A DNA stretch of 64,000 nucleotides from JAICLK01 sp963742655 (GTDB lineage: Bacteria > Patescibacteriota > Saccharimonadia > Saccharimonadales > UBA4665). The position numbers and the translations under genes are program-made. Position 1 is the first letter of the stretch, and every line of letters begins with the position of its first letter. The DNA is taken from assembly GCA_963742655.1 (NCBI GenBank), contig CAVUMM010000008.1:1-64000 (forward strand), written 5' to 3'. A model generated the notes under the pieces. That model saw only the letters and a list, made by a program, of their open reading frames with translations, searched no databases and was not told where the DNA came from. This document shows, in pieces, positions 7,919 through 16,951 of the stretch.

Positions 7919-10900
7919 GTGTTGGATGATTTATTGACTGGTTTGAACCCGGAACAGCGGCGGGCAGTTGAATCGACTGACGGGCCGTTGCTTATTCAGG
8001 CCGGGGCAGGCTCGGGCAAGACGAAAACGCTGACGCACCGCATCGCCTATTTGGTCGCGACGCATCGGGCGACGCCGTACAACATTTTGGCGGTGACGTT
8101 TACTAACAAAGCGGCCCGCGAAATGCGTGAACGGGTTGCAAAGTTGCTTGGCCAATCGGCCGATAACCGCAGCTTCATGCCGTATATGGGCACCTTTCAC
8201 TCAATCTGTGTGCGTATCCTCAGGCAAGACGGCGAGCATATTGGCATCCCGCGTACCTTCGTGATCTTTGACGAGTCGGATCGTCAGGCCGCGGTCAAAC
8301 AGGCCAGCAAACAACTGTTGATCGATGAAAAATCTTTTCCGCCGCGGGTGATCAGCGGGCTCATCAGCAGCGCCAAAAACGAGATGATTACCCCCGAAGA
8401 ATATGGTGGTTTCGGCAACAGTCCGGCGCAAGATGTGGCCGCGAAAGTCTACCCGATCTACGAAAGAATACTGAAAGACGCGGCAGCGCTCGATTTCGAC
8501 GATCTTATCAACCGCACGGTGCGGATGCTGAAAAGCAACCAAGAAATCCGTGACAAATGGCGAGCCCAGTTCAAGTACATCATGATAGACGAATACCAGG
8601 ACACTAACGCGGCGCAGTACCAACTGGTGAAACTGCTCACGGGCAAGGAAAAAAATATCGCCGTGGTGGGCGACGACTGGCAATGTCTTGTTCCCGATGC
8701 CCTTATTGAAACAGCAGACGGCTTAAAGAAAATCAAAGACATTACCGCCGGAGAAGTAGTTCGTTCAGCAAGCGGCTATGGCAAGACCGGTTACTTTAAA
8801 GTCAAAGCTAACAGAAATTATTCTTTCAAGGGTGAACTTGTGCAAATCAAGACTGCATCAGGCAAGGAAATTATCAGCACGCCCAACCATTTGCTTTTCG
8901 CGAAATGGGGAGTTACGGATTTGTATTTTGTATATCTTATGTATTCTGCCGCAAAAGGATATCGGATAGGTTTGGCAAAGGGGACGAGATTTGACGGCAA
9001 GAAACATGATACCGGTTTGAGAGTTCGGGCCAATCAAGAACGGGCAGATCGAATGTGGGTGCTGAAAGTATGCGAAAACCATGAACAAGCAGCATATATA
9101 GAATCGTTGCTAGCATACAAATACGGGATTCCTACGATGGTATTCCATGCGTATGCCAACCGCTCAATGAAATTTGGCCAGCACTATATTGATACACTCT
9201 ATAGTGAAATTGATACGAGAGAACGGGCAAAAAAATTGATGGCTGATAACGGGATATATTTTGATTATCCGCATTTTATACCGCAAGCAACCACGAGAAA
9301 TGGTATCAAGCGGGTAAATGTCAATGTTGTACTGTTTGGTGATAAACGAACTTCTGGTCAGAGCGGTTGGTCGGCCAGCAGAATATCTGCAAATACGGCT
9401 GAGGCCAGGGATTTGCGAATATTTGAAAAATTAGGGTATACGGTTAGGCCAGGCCGCGACGGCACGTACAGAAGCGAAGTTCATAATCTGGATTATGGCG
9501 ATATAGAGCAAACGCTTGAAAAATTGAAAGCAGGAAGTAGCGGCAGCAATTTACAAATTAGCAAGTATGCCTTTTTAACCGACAACAAATTTCATTTCAT
9601 GCCTGCAATTCAGATGCATCCCGGAATGGAAATCCCAGTCATTAAAGATGGCAAAATAATTGAAGATGAAGTTACGGAAGTTAACAAAGAATTATATGAT
9701 GGCGCGGTTTATGACCTCGATGTAGAGAAAGTTCACAATTATATAGCGTCAGATATCGTGGTGCATAATTCCATCTATTCGTGGAGGGGTGCGGATTACC
9801 GGAACATCCTTAATTTTGAACGGGATTATCTGGGCTGTACCGTAATAAAATTGGAGCAGAACTACCGCAGTACCAAACACATTCTGGACGCGGCGCACGC
9901 CATCATTAGCAAAAATCAGCAGCGATCGGATAAAAAACTCTGGACGGTCGCCGGTGATGGCATGCCGGTGCAGATGCTGCAGGTGGTGAATGAACGGGCC
10001 GAAGGCGAGGCGATCGTCCGGCGCGTGCGGAATGGAGTGGATAGCGGGCTGCGCCATTTTCGTGATTACGCCGTGCTGTATCGCACCAACGCGCAAAGCC
10101 GCTCGATTGAAGAAGCTTTGATGCACTACAATGTGCCGTATCGGATCGTCGGCGGCGTGCGATTTTATGACCGCAAAGAAATCAAAGACATTTTGGCGTA
10201 TTTGCGATTGGTCTTTCAGCCGGAAGACCGCGTCAGCTTCGAACGGATCGTTAACGTTCCGACGCGCGGTATCGGCGGCAAGTCGCTGCAAAGTTTCTTT
10301 GGATGGCAGCAGGGCCAGGGAATGCCGCTGTCCCAGGCGCTTCGCGAGGCTGCGACATGCGGCACTATCACGCCGAAAGCGCGCAAAAGTCTGAGTGAAC
10401 TGGGCGACATGTTCGCGGCGCTTCGTGAAATCGCCGACGAAACAACCGTAGCCGCATTGATAGATTCGCTGCTCCGGCGCATCGATTATTACAAATATCT
10501 CGATGACGGCACGCCGCAGGGTGACGCCAGGCAAGAAAACGTCAAAGAGCTTTTAAGCGCCGCACAGGAATACCAGGATGCCGGGCTGGCCGGCTTTTTA
10601 GAGGAAGTGAGCCTGATAAGTGATCTTGACAGCGCCGACTTCAATGGTGATGCCGTCACGCTTATGACACTGCACGCGGCAAAGGGCTTGGAATTTCCAG
10701 CGGTGTTTATGACGGGCCTGGAGGAAACCATTTTTCCGCACTCACGCGCGTTGTATGACGCAAATGAAATGGAGGAGGAGCGCCGGCTATGTTATGTGGG
10801 CATGACGCGCGCCCGCCAGGAACTGTACATGATATACGCCACCAGCCGTATGCTATACGGCGGCGTGCAGCATAATCCGCCGTCAAGGTTTTTAAGCGAA

Positions 10901-11179
10901 ATCGACGCCGAATTCCAACCTGAAAGCATGTTTGGGTTCACTGGATTTGGAGGCGGAAATAGCAGCGAATATGACGAGCCGGAGAACTCGCCAATTCCAA
11001 AGGTAAAATCGAGCGAACCGCGTTATATTCCGGAGCTCAATGAAGGCGATACAGTTCGTCACAATCTTTTTGGCACCGGCACGGTAGTAGAAATAGACGG
11101 CGACAACGCCACAATCTATTTCAAAGGCAAAGGCGCTAAAAAACTAAACGTCAGTTTTGCGCCACTTGAAAAAATTTAA
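7919..11179 (+). CDS. UvrD/PcrA-type superfamily 1 DNA helicase, interrupted by an intein
   Basis: 1086 aa including a 362-aa intein, leaving about 724 aa of helicase, normal for UvrD/PcrA, a 3'-5' helicase of repair and replication restart. Motifs in order: Q-motif LNPEQRRAV, Walker A QAGAGSGKTKTLTHRIAYL, Walker B IMIDEYQDTN, motif III GDDWQ interrupted then SIYSWRGADY, motif IV KLEQNYRST, motif V TLHAAKGLEFPAVF, and motif VI EERRLCYVGMTRARQELY. The C-terminus carries the PcrA/UvrD tail (GDTVRHNLFGTGTVVEIDGD). Activity requires splicing. GTG 7919 is preferred because TTG 7901 overlaps the -10 box. Confidence 0.95.
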   Translation: MLDDLLTGLNPEQRRAVESTDGPLLIQAGAGSGKTKTLTHRIAYLVATHRATPYNILAVTFTNKAAREMRERVAKLLGQSADNRSFMPYMGTFHSICVRILRQDGEHIGIPRTFVIFDESDRQAAVKQASKQLLIDEKSFPPRVISGLISSAKNEMITPEEYGGFGNSPAQDVAAKVYPIYERILKDAAALDFDDLINRTVRMLKSNQEIRDKWRAQFKYIMIDEYQDTNAAQYQLVKLLTGKEKNIAVVGDDWQCLVPDALIETADGLKKIKDITAGEVVRSASGYGKTGYFKVKANRNYSFKGELVQIKTASGKEIISTPNHLLFAKWGVTDLYFVYLMYSAAKGYRIGLAKGTRFDGKKHDTGLRVRANQERADRMWVLKVCENHEQAAYIESLLAYKYGIPTMVFHAYANRSMKFGQHYIDTLYSEIDTRERAKKLMADNGIYFDYPHFIPQATTRNGIKRVNVNVVLFGDKRTSGQSGWSASRISANTAEARDLRIFEKLGYTVRPGRDGTYRSEVHNLDYGDIEQTLEKLKAGSSGSNLQISKYAFLTDNKFHFMPAIQMHPGMEIPVIKDGKIIEDEVTEVNKELYDGAVYDLDVEKVHNYIASDIVVHNSIYSWRGADYRNILNFERDYLGCTVIKLEQNYRSTKHILDAAHAIISKNQQRSDKKLWTVAGDGMPVQMLQVVNERAEGEAIVRRVRNGVDSGLRHFRDYAVLYRTNAQSRSIEEALMHYNVPYRIVGGVRFYDRKEIKDILAYLRLVFQPEDRVSFERIVNVPTRGIGGKSLQSFFGWQQGQGMPLSQALREAATCGTITPKARKSLSELGDMFAALREIADETTVAALIDSLLRRIDYYKYLDDGTPQGDARQENVKELLSAAQEYQDAGLAGFLEEVSLISDLDSADFNGDAVTLMTLHAAKGLEFPAVFMTGLEETIFPHSRALYDANEMEEERRLCYVGMTRARQELYMIYATSRMLYGGVQHNPPSRFLSEIDAEFQPESMFGFTGFGGGNSSEYDEPENSPIPKVKSSEPRYIPELNEGDTVRHNLFGTGTVVEIDGDNATIYFKGKGAKKLNVSFAPLEKI
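8684..9769 (+). mobile_element. Intein in UvrD motif III, with a GIY-YIG-like insert
   Basis: The 362-aa intein begins at Cys (CLVPDALIETADG, block A), has block B TASGKEIISTPNHLLF, and ends with YDLDVEKVHNYIASDIVVHN before Ser+1 of the extein, so splice residues C1, the terminal HN and S+1 are all present. It interrupts the GDDxQ/SIYSWRGA motif. The central insert contains YFVYLMYSAAKGYRIGLAKG and, further on, AAYIESLLAYKYGIPTMVF, a pattern like a GIY-YIG nuclease (VYL for GIY, YRIG for YIG, and a conserved Glu) rather than LAGLIDADG. Whether the nuclease is active is unknown. AT content seems higher than in the flanking extein. Confidence 0.93.
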
Positions 11180-11193
11180 CTTTGGTCGCGGTT

Positions 11194-11643
11194 CTAGCTT
11201 TGACGGGCGGGTAGCGGCCTAATATTATCAGGATATAATTTGGTAGTTTCTGGGCAGAATTCTTGAGGTATTCGTAACGTGGTTTGGCCAGGCTGGAAAT
11301 CACCGGCATCAATACCTTTTGGGTTTACGTCTCCCAGCATGTCTTCAATATGTCTAGGATCAATTCGAGTACCTGCTAATTCAGTTGCGAATCCAAACTC
11401 GGTAAATCCGGTATCGTGGCTGCCGCTTAGGTATTCGGGCACAACCAGCTCACAGCCAGCTTTTGGGCTGAGTTTAAAAAAAGTATCTTTTGCAGCCACG
11501 AAAAGGCCGACGCCTAAAGGAATAATGCTAAATAATGCTATAGCTCCAACAGTCTTTCGTCCTCGGTCCGTAAGGCGCCACGGCGTAACGTGTTCTTGGC
11601 GACTATCCGGAGACAGAGAGCTAAGATGATTGTAGTGACTCAT
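11194..11643 (-). CDS. Single-pass membrane protein with a LysM-like tail
   Basis: 149 aa. A basic N-terminus (LTDRGRKTVG) is followed by one hydrophobic helix (AIALFSIIPLGVGLFVAA) and an outside domain. The C-terminal stretch IEDMLGDVNPKGIDAGDFQP then GQTTLRIP resembles the second half of a LysM repeat (NP...L.PGQ.L.IP), and may bind peptidoglycan; this is a weak match. The gene faces away from the Rpf-like gene and converges on the helicase gene. Confidence 0.55.
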   Translation of the reverse strand: MSHYNHLSSLSPDSRQEHVTPWRLTDRGRKTVGAIALFSIIPLGVGLFVAAKDTFFKLSPKAGCELVVPEYLSGSHDTGFTEFGFATELAGTRIDPRHIEDMLGDVNPKGIDAGDFQPGQTTLRIPQEFCPETTKLYPDNIRPLPARQS

Positions 11644-11801
11644 AGTAATGTAAATATTACCATAAAAAGTATAGTATTGTCAAATTTATTAGTGCCGAAT
11701 GCTAGTCGATACTTCAGCTATTTGTTACAATAACTGTGACTTCTGAGGGGATATGGCATCCCTGTATTTCTTAATTTAATTCCCTAAGCGAAGTCAACCG
11801 T

Positions 11802-13025
11802 ATGCATAGAAAATTACGCCAGACCAAGAGACGCTTTATTGTCGCGAGGCGGAATAATGTTCGTAGATTAAAGCTGTTCAGCAAACATCCGGTCGCAGTG
11901 CCGGTGATGACTTTCTTCGCGTTGTTATTCCTGACGCTGGCGGTAGTAGCGCTGCTTGGTGGCGGCAAGAAAGTAATTGCCACGCATTCCTTGATCGTAT
12001 ACGTTTCGCACGACCAGGTTCAGCAAATCGTACCGACTGATGAAGCAACGGTCGGCGATCTTCTTAAAAAATTGCATATCAAACTGAATGTGGGAGACGT
12101 GGTAGAACCAAGTGCCGACACGCCCATCAACCAGGATGAATTCCGCGTTAATGTGTATCGCGCGGTGCCCGTTGAGGTCGTGGACGGCACAAACAAGAAA
12201 TTCACTTATAGCGCTGCCACCACGCCGCGGAGTATCGCGGATCAATCGGGCGTGAAAGTGTATCCGGAGGATGATGTTAAAACGCTGCCAACGACAAACT
12301 TTTTGCAGGAAGACGCTATCGGTGAACGGGTTGTCATCGACCGCGCCATACCGGTTAATCTGAATTTGTACGGTACGCAAGTCGTATTGCGCACTCACGA
12401 TAAAACGGTCGGGGATTTACTGAGCGACCGCGGTATCAAACTAGAAAAGGGCGATAGCGTGCGTCCGGCCGTTACGACGCCTATCACGCCGAACCAACAA
12501 ATCTTTATTTTACGCAAAGGTACCAAGATTGTGAGTGACACCGAGCCGGTGCCGATGCCCGTCAAGACAATCAACGATCCAAGTTTGTCGATCGGCACCA
12601 GCGCGATCCGCCAGGCCGGTAGTCCCGGATCGCAAGTTGTTACGTATGAGATTGAGCTGCAGAACGGTAAAGAAGTCGGCCGGAAAGCGATTCAACGCGT
12701 CGTGGTGGTGCGGCCGGTTACCGAAATACAAGCTGTCGGATCCGCTCCGCTGACTACCAACCTGCAACAATGGCTGCAGAAGCTGCGGGGTTGCGAATCG
12801 GGCGGCAACTATCAGGACAACACCGGCAATGGCTACTACGGCGCCTATCAATTCAGCCTGGGTACGTGGCAGTCACTCGGCTATAGCGGCTTGCCGTCAA
12901 GCGCGGCGCCCAGCACGCAGGATCAGGCGATTATCCGCAATACATTACGTTCGGGCGGCGGTCTGGCCAGCCAAAACCCCGGCTGCTATTACAGCACCGG
13001 TATCAGCGCGTTCCCGCCGCAGTAG
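11802..13025 (+). CDS. Resuscitation-promoting-factor-like cell wall hydrolase (DUF348, G5, Rpf)
   Basis: 407 aa. A basic cytoplasmic N-terminus of about 35 residues is followed by one membrane helix (VPVMTFFALLFLTLAVVALL). Next come DUF348-type repeats (HSLIVYVSHDQVQQIVPTDE, VVIDRAIPVNLNLYGTQV), a G5 domain (about 245-310, with YEIELQNGKEVGRKAIQRVV) and a C-terminal Rpf/transglycosylase domain (about 318-407, LRGCESGGNYQDNTGNGYYG and YQFSLGTWQSLGYSG) with the expected catalytic Glu. Such proteins cleave peptidoglycan glycan strands. In an epibiont it could act on its own wall or the host's. TACAAT at 11727-11732 gives a leader of about 65 nt. Confidence 0.9.
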   Translation: MHRKLRQTKRRFIVARRNNVRRLKLFSKHPVAVPVMTFFALLFLTLAVVALLGGGKKVIATHSLIVYVSHDQVQQIVPTDEATVGDLLKKLHIKLNVGDVVEPSADTPINQDEFRVNVYRAVPVEVVDGTNKKFTYSAATTPRSIADQSGVKVYPEDDVKTLPTTNFLQEDAIGERVVIDRAIPVNLNLYGTQVVLRTHDKTVGDLLSDRGIKLEKGDSVRPAVTTPITPNQQIFILRKGTKIVSDTEPVPMPVKTINDPSLSIGTSAIRQAGSPGSQVVTYEIELQNGKEVGRKAIQRVVVVRPVTEIQAVGSAPLTTNLQQWLQKLRGCESGGNYQDNTGNGYYGAYQFSLGTWQSLGYSGLPSSAAPSTQDQAIIRNTLRSGGGLASQNPGCYYSTGISAFPPQ

Positions 13026-13059
13026 ACGCACTATTCGAATTATGCGATAGTATATTTAT

Positions 13060-14745
13060 ATGACTGATGGAAATGGTGGCGCTATGTTGCGTGAGCAGCT
13101 TCCTGACACCGAAGAAGCGGCGCACCCGCAGGCGTTGTGGTTGATCAATCGCGTCTATGGCGAGGATTCGCGATTCGAAGGTATTACACACGACACGGCG
13201 CAAGGCTTGGTGCAGATGCTCAATACCATTCATTTGCGCCACGAACGTGCCGCGATGGAAGCTGGAGAAGTCAGCCCTGACAATGATTTCGAAGAAGGCA
13301 GGAATCTAGCAGTTTTGTATATGAACGGTCGTAATTTGGAGAAAATTCAGCGACTTACCGGGTTTGACCCTGATATGGCGCTTGCCAAGATCTATGCACT
13401 AATCGTGCGCCTGGATGCCGTGCCGGCTGAAGAGAAACAAGAATATCTTGATAGTTATTTCGCAGATCCTACACCATGGCGCCGCGGCATGGCCGGATTT
13501 GATGATCCGAAAATGCAGAGGGATTTAGTATGGCCGTATGCCGTGCGCAGGGTCCAGCCCCCGACGCAAGTGGTGGAGCCGGGCATCAACCTCGAAACGG
13601 TCAGCTTTGCCAAAATTCAACGAATCCCCGATGTCTGGGCATCGCCGCGCCCGGAGCAACAGATTCCACAATATGTAAAGGTTGTCGGCAACAGCATGCT
13701 CATGCACCCGGATTTCCCAGACGGTATCGTGCTTGATGAGCCCCAAAGGGGACTGCTTAATATTTTCTTACAGACTCAGCCGAATGGTTATTTAATATTG
13801 CGGGATTTAACCGATGCATGGCCGACTGACAAATACGGGCAGGGAAACTTATTCGTCGATGCGATGGAGTCATTAAGCCAGCGCAATATTATATTCGGCT
13901 ATCGGAAACTTAAAGGGATGGATGGTCCGGTATTTCTGCTAAATCCCAATATAGTTTTCATGGAAGAGCGGCCTGAATATGCTTCGCGCGTTGAATATCC
14001 ATCTGAGTTTCTTCGGTTAATCGCACAAATCAGCAGGGATGTACAATACCGTGGCGTAGCTCTAGTTGAAAATGATGTGGCACTCGGTTTGGGCGAAGCA
14101 TTTACCGATGAATTGGAATCCGTATTTAATTCTGATGTTGTAAGGTGGCACGAGTACGACCATCCGCCCACGCGGGAACGTGCCGACGGCAGATCGTATG
14201 CCAGGCGCGTTGCTGCCGGCGAAATGATACCGCCAAGTCTGGCCGGCATGCCGGGGTGGACATTTGATTTGGACGGCGGATGCATTGTCTTCGAGGAAGC
14301 AGTAGACAACGATTTACCACCGACTGCAAGCATAGTTAAGAGACCAGAAAATCTCTCGAGGCTGTGGGCGCATGATAAGCCGCTGTTACAGCGCGCACTG
14401 GCGATCATGAATCTCATTGCCTATCCGTATGGTTTTGGCGACGTTTCTGCTATCCGGCAGGAATTTCATGCCTTTCGAACTTTTGACGTAGTCACCGAAA
14501 CCAGACACAACGATGGCGGCAAAAAGTTGGGCGGCATACGGCCGTCGCGAAGGGACTGCGACGGCGGATATACGGAATTTTATAGAAGATACCCGGAGCT
14601 TGACCCGCGCGCGCCACTTCAAGACGTGCCTTTCTTATCACTTGAAATACCGGTTGGCGGCTGGGGATTTTTTGACGACCGGCGAGTTCAGCATAAAGCA
14701 ACGAGAATAGTCCCGCCATCTACCGCAGCTAGTCGAAAGTCTTGA
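13060..14745 (+). CDS. Unknown large protein with a 2OG-Fe(II)-oxygenase-like C-terminus
   Basis: 561 aa. I do not recognise the first about 350 residues. The C-terminal about 110 residues contain TETRHNDGGKKLGGIRPSRRD and, later, GGWGFFDDRRVQHKATRI. This gives an H-x-D then distal H and R pattern expected of double-stranded beta-helix 2OG-Fe(II) oxygenases, where H, D and H bind iron and R binds 2-oxoglutarate. The call rests on motif spacing only. The gene is preceded by a -10-like TAGTAT/TATATT at 13048-13056 next to the ATG. A small RpoA-CTD-like gene and rsmA follow in the same direction. Confidence 0.55.
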   Translation: MTDGNGGAMLREQLPDTEEAAHPQALWLINRVYGEDSRFEGITHDTAQGLVQMLNTIHLRHERAAMEAGEVSPDNDFEEGRNLAVLYMNGRNLEKIQRLTGFDPDMALAKIYALIVRLDAVPAEEKQEYLDSYFADPTPWRRGMAGFDDPKMQRDLVWPYAVRRVQPPTQVVEPGINLETVSFAKIQRIPDVWASPRPEQQIPQYVKVVGNSMLMHPDFPDGIVLDEPQRGLLNIFLQTQPNGYLILRDLTDAWPTDKYGQGNLFVDAMESLSQRNIIFGYRKLKGMDGPVFLLNPNIVFMEERPEYASRVEYPSEFLRLIAQISRDVQYRGVALVENDVALGLGEAFTDELESVFNSDVVRWHEYDHPPTRERADGRSYARRVAAGEMIPPSLAGMPGWTFDLDGGCIVFEEAVDNDLPPTASIVKRPENLSRLWAHDKPLLQRALAIMNLIAYPYGFGDVSAIRQEFHAFRTFDVVTETRHNDGGKKLGGIRPSRRDCDGGYTEFYRRYPELDPRAPLQDVPFLSLEIPVGGWGFFDDRRVQHKATRIVPPSTAASRKS

Positions 14746-14798
14746 ACTGTAAGGGTTGTGAGATACAACGAGATTCTGGTTAATTTTTTAAAATATGA

Positions 14799-14804
14799 TA
14801 TAAT
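14799..14804 (+). promoter_or_regulatory. -10 box of the RpoA-CTD-like gene
   Basis: TATAAT ends 7 nt before ATG 14812: a clear example of the leaderless arrangement seen across the window. Confidence 0.6.
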
Positions 14805-14811
14805 AATTTAA

Positions 14812-15537
14812 ATGGATAGAAAATCTCCGGCGGATGCATATATTGTCGTGCGTTTTGATAGTGCTGTAGAAGCAAATGACAGGTTGCATGAACTCACTAC
14901 TGGAGCATTAGAACTGGCTGAGATCGCGGGGGGAACGTTAGTCGGCCATGAGGTGATTTTGGCTCCTATGGCGGAATCACCCAGTGAGCTTAATACCGAA
15001 TTTATGCGCGGGCTAAGTACAGAGATTGATATATCGGATGAGTATTTTCAATCAGGGTTAGATGAGCCGCTGGAAGACGTTTTGCCGAAGCCCGATGATA
15101 AGATCGGAAAAACAAGACGAAGTGCCACGATAAACGGCTTGGAAAAATGGGGCGGACTGCGAACTGTCCGTGATGTAATTTTGTTAGGCCGCCAAGGAAT
15201 TGAGAATGTGAGGAATCTGAGCGGCACATCGGTAACGTATTTGGAACATGAACTCCAAGCGTTTATGCCGGAAGTGCCCTTCGTTGATCAAATGACACCC
15301 AATGATATGGCGCATCTCTGTACATCGCTTGACCAAGTGCCGTTAAGCGCTGTGGGCCCCGCATTCGGCCTATTGCTTGGCATCCATAGGGTAACAGTGG
15401 GCGACGTGATTCGCGGCCGCATGAATGCCACAGAAATTTCCAGCGATCGTTGGTTGCCACAAATTACCGCTTTCGCACAAGAATTTGAGGCGGCGAGATC
15501 CCGTATAACAAGTATGCGCGCAGGCGACCAAGCCTAG
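14812..15537 (+). CDS. Protein with an RNA polymerase alpha-CTD-like helix-hairpin-helix
   Basis: 241 aa. Residues about 105-150 (INGLEKWGGLRTVRDVILLG, then IENVRNLSGTSVTYLEHELQ) align by eye with the RpoA C-terminal domain pattern (L...GI.TV.DL...... .VRNLG..S..E....L). The rest is unassigned. An alpha-CTD-like module suggests contact with DNA or RNA polymerase, or general HhH DNA binding, but no other regulatory domain is visible. It is monocistronic by promoter evidence, with rsmA starting 16 nt after its stop from its own -10 box. Confidence 0.5.
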   Translation: MDRKSPADAYIVVRFDSAVEANDRLHELTTGALELAEIAGGTLVGHEVILAPMAESPSELNTEFMRGLSTEIDISDEYFQSGLDEPLEDVLPKPDDKIGKTRRSATINGLEKWGGLRTVRDVILLGRQGIENVRNLSGTSVTYLEHELQAFMPEVPFVDQMTPNDMAHLCTSLDQVPLSAVGPAFGLLLGIHRVTVGDVIRGRMNATEISSDRWLPQITAFAQEFEAARSRITSMRAGDQA

Positions 15538-15540
15538 TGT

Positions 15541-15546
15541 TACAAT
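15541..15546 (+). promoter_or_regulatory. -10 box of rsmA
   Basis: TACAAT ends 7 nt before ATG 15554, leaving almost no room for a ribosome binding site. Confidence 0.55.
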
Positions 15547-15553
15547 TACCGGC

Positions 15554-16336
15554 ATGACGGATACGCCACATGCGAAAAAGTCACTCGGGCAGCATTGGCT
15601 TTATGATACGGACAGTCTACGGACGATGTGTGATGCGGCCGAAGTTTCTGATAAGGACACGGTACTTGAAATTGGGCCGGGGCTTGGTACGCTCACAGAA
15701 CTGTTAGTGCAACGGGCAGGGAACGTCGTTGCCGTAGAATTTGACGCTGCGTTAGCTCAGAGCTTGCCGGCGAAGATCGCGTCGCACAATCTTAAAATAG
15801 TACACCAGGACATTTTGAAGTTTAATCTCACGACGTTGCCGGCGAGTTATAAGGTCGTGGCCAACATCCCATACTACCTAACGAGTAATCTTATACGTGT
15901 ACTTTCGGAATCATCTAATCCGCCAAGCATGGCCGTGCTACTGGTACAAAAAGAGGTCGCGGAGCGAGTCGCGGCCGAGCCTGGTGACATGTCGTTGCTG
16001 AGCGTAACAGCACAATTTTATTGGGAAGTTTCACTCGGGCGAATCGTAAAAGCCGAACTGTTCACGCCGCCGCCAAAAGTTGATTCGCAAATTTTGATTA
16101 TGAACCACCGGCAGGAGCAGCTTTTTACGGACGTTGACCCAAAACGATTTTTCAGTATTGTGCGGGCAGGCTTTTCGCAGCGCCGCAAAACGTTACTCAA
16201 TTCCCTGAGCGCGGGCTTACAGCTCGACAAGGAAGTGCTGCGGGAAATGCTAACGGAAGCGGACATTGAACCGGGCGACCGCGCGCAAAATTTGCCGCTC
16301 GAGGCGTGGCATCGGTTAGCAAAGATTATGCGATGA
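15554..16336 (+). CDS. rsmA: 16S rRNA dimethyladenosine transferase RsmA/KsgA
   Basis: 260 aa, standard length. Dimethylates two adjacent adenosines in helix 45 of 16S rRNA during small-subunit assembly, using SAM. Motifs: AKKSLGQHWLYD at the N-terminus, SAM-binding LEIGPGLGTLT, acidic VAVEFD, HQDILKF, catalytic NIPYYLTSN (NLPY-type), and TPPPKVDSQI. The C-terminal helical part has FSQRRKTLLNSL. The 3' end overlaps the convergent hydrolase gene by 11 nt. Confidence 0.95.
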   Translation: MTDTPHAKKSLGQHWLYDTDSLRTMCDAAEVSDKDTVLEIGPGLGTLTELLVQRAGNVVAVEFDAALAQSLPAKIASHNLKIVHQDILKFNLTTLPASYKVVANIPYYLTSNLIRVLSESSNPPSMAVLLVQKEVAERVAAEPGDMSLLSVTAQFYWEVSLGRIVKAELFTPPPKVDSQILIMNHRQEQLFTDVDPKRFFSIVRAGFSQRRKTLLNSLSAGLQLDKEVLREMLTEADIEPGDRAQNLPLEAWHRLAKIMR

Positions 16337-16874
16337 GCAGCTTGCGCAAACTGCGCCTGGCAATCAACGTTGCCACGACGATATTCATGGCGTGACCGAA
16401 ACCGAAAATGCGTCGATTGTGTGCCCCCGATAGTTCAGTAAGGCGGGGCGGCACAACACCGTCATGCCAGCCACGGATAGTCACTGCTTTTATCTTGGCA
16501 TCAATAATCGGGTAAGCCGCCTCTGACTGGACTATGGCAGCCCGCAAGCCTTCATCGGTAAACTTGCTCGACTGTTTCAGCGGCGAGCTGACAGCCACTA
16601 CCTTTTTTATATACGGCCGATCCGCTAAAGTTCGAAGGGCGATTGTTCCGCCGGCGCTGATGCCCACCAGGTACAGCTCATCATTATTAGGTAGCGTGTC
16701 AACGAAGTTCAAGAATCGCTCATATTTCGTGCCATAATCTGTGGATTTATCGTCCCAACCAAAGATATATACGTACGATGTAAAGTGGCTGTTGCGCCAA
16801 GCCCGTGCCAACAAACGGTAAAAATATGATTTACTATCACCAAAGCCCGACACAAAAATAAGCTGCTTGCCCAT
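16326..16874 (-). CDS. Small alpha/beta hydrolase
   Basis: 182 aa. N-terminal FVSGFGDSKSYFYRLL is an oxyanion-type loop. GISAGGTIALRTLA is the nucleophile elbow (G-x-S-x-G), and GFGHAMNIV holds the likely catalytic His. The acid is probably the Asp in RGWHDGVVPP. The shortness and lack of a lid suggest an RBBP9 or minimal esterase type; substrate unknown. It converges with rsmA, with overlapping 3' ends. Confidence 0.8.
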   Translation of the reverse strand: MGKQLIFVSGFGDSKSYFYRLLARAWRNSHFTSYVYIFGWDDKSTDYGTKYERFLNFVDTLPNNDELYLVGISAGGTIALRTLADRPYIKKVVAVSSPLKQSSKFTDEGLRAAIVQSEAAYPIIDAKIKAVTIRGWHDGVVPPRLTELSGAHNRRIFGFGHAMNIVVATLIARRSLRKLLIA

Positions 16875-16913
16875 ACGTCACCAGTATCGCACAAACAACG
16901 CGCCAGTATAAGC

Positions 16914-16941
16914 TTGACTTGTTAAGCGTAAGGACTACACT
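16914..16941 (+). promoter_or_regulatory. Promoter of the MarR-type gene
   Basis: TTGACT (16914-16919), a 16-bp spacer and TACACT (16936-16941) form one of the few full -35/-10 promoters in the window. The -10 ends 10 nt before ATG 16952. Confidence 0.65.
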
Positions 16942-16951
16942 AAAAAGTAGG

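Noticed and set aside
9749..10534. Long minus-strand open frame of 261 codons
   Set aside because: It is antisense to the conserved helicase motifs IV-V and looks like a codon-bias shadow.
11733..11801. c-di-AMP riboswitch before the Rpf-like gene
   Set aside because: The leader is only about 65 nt, too short for the ydaO-type switch, and shows just one small hairpin.
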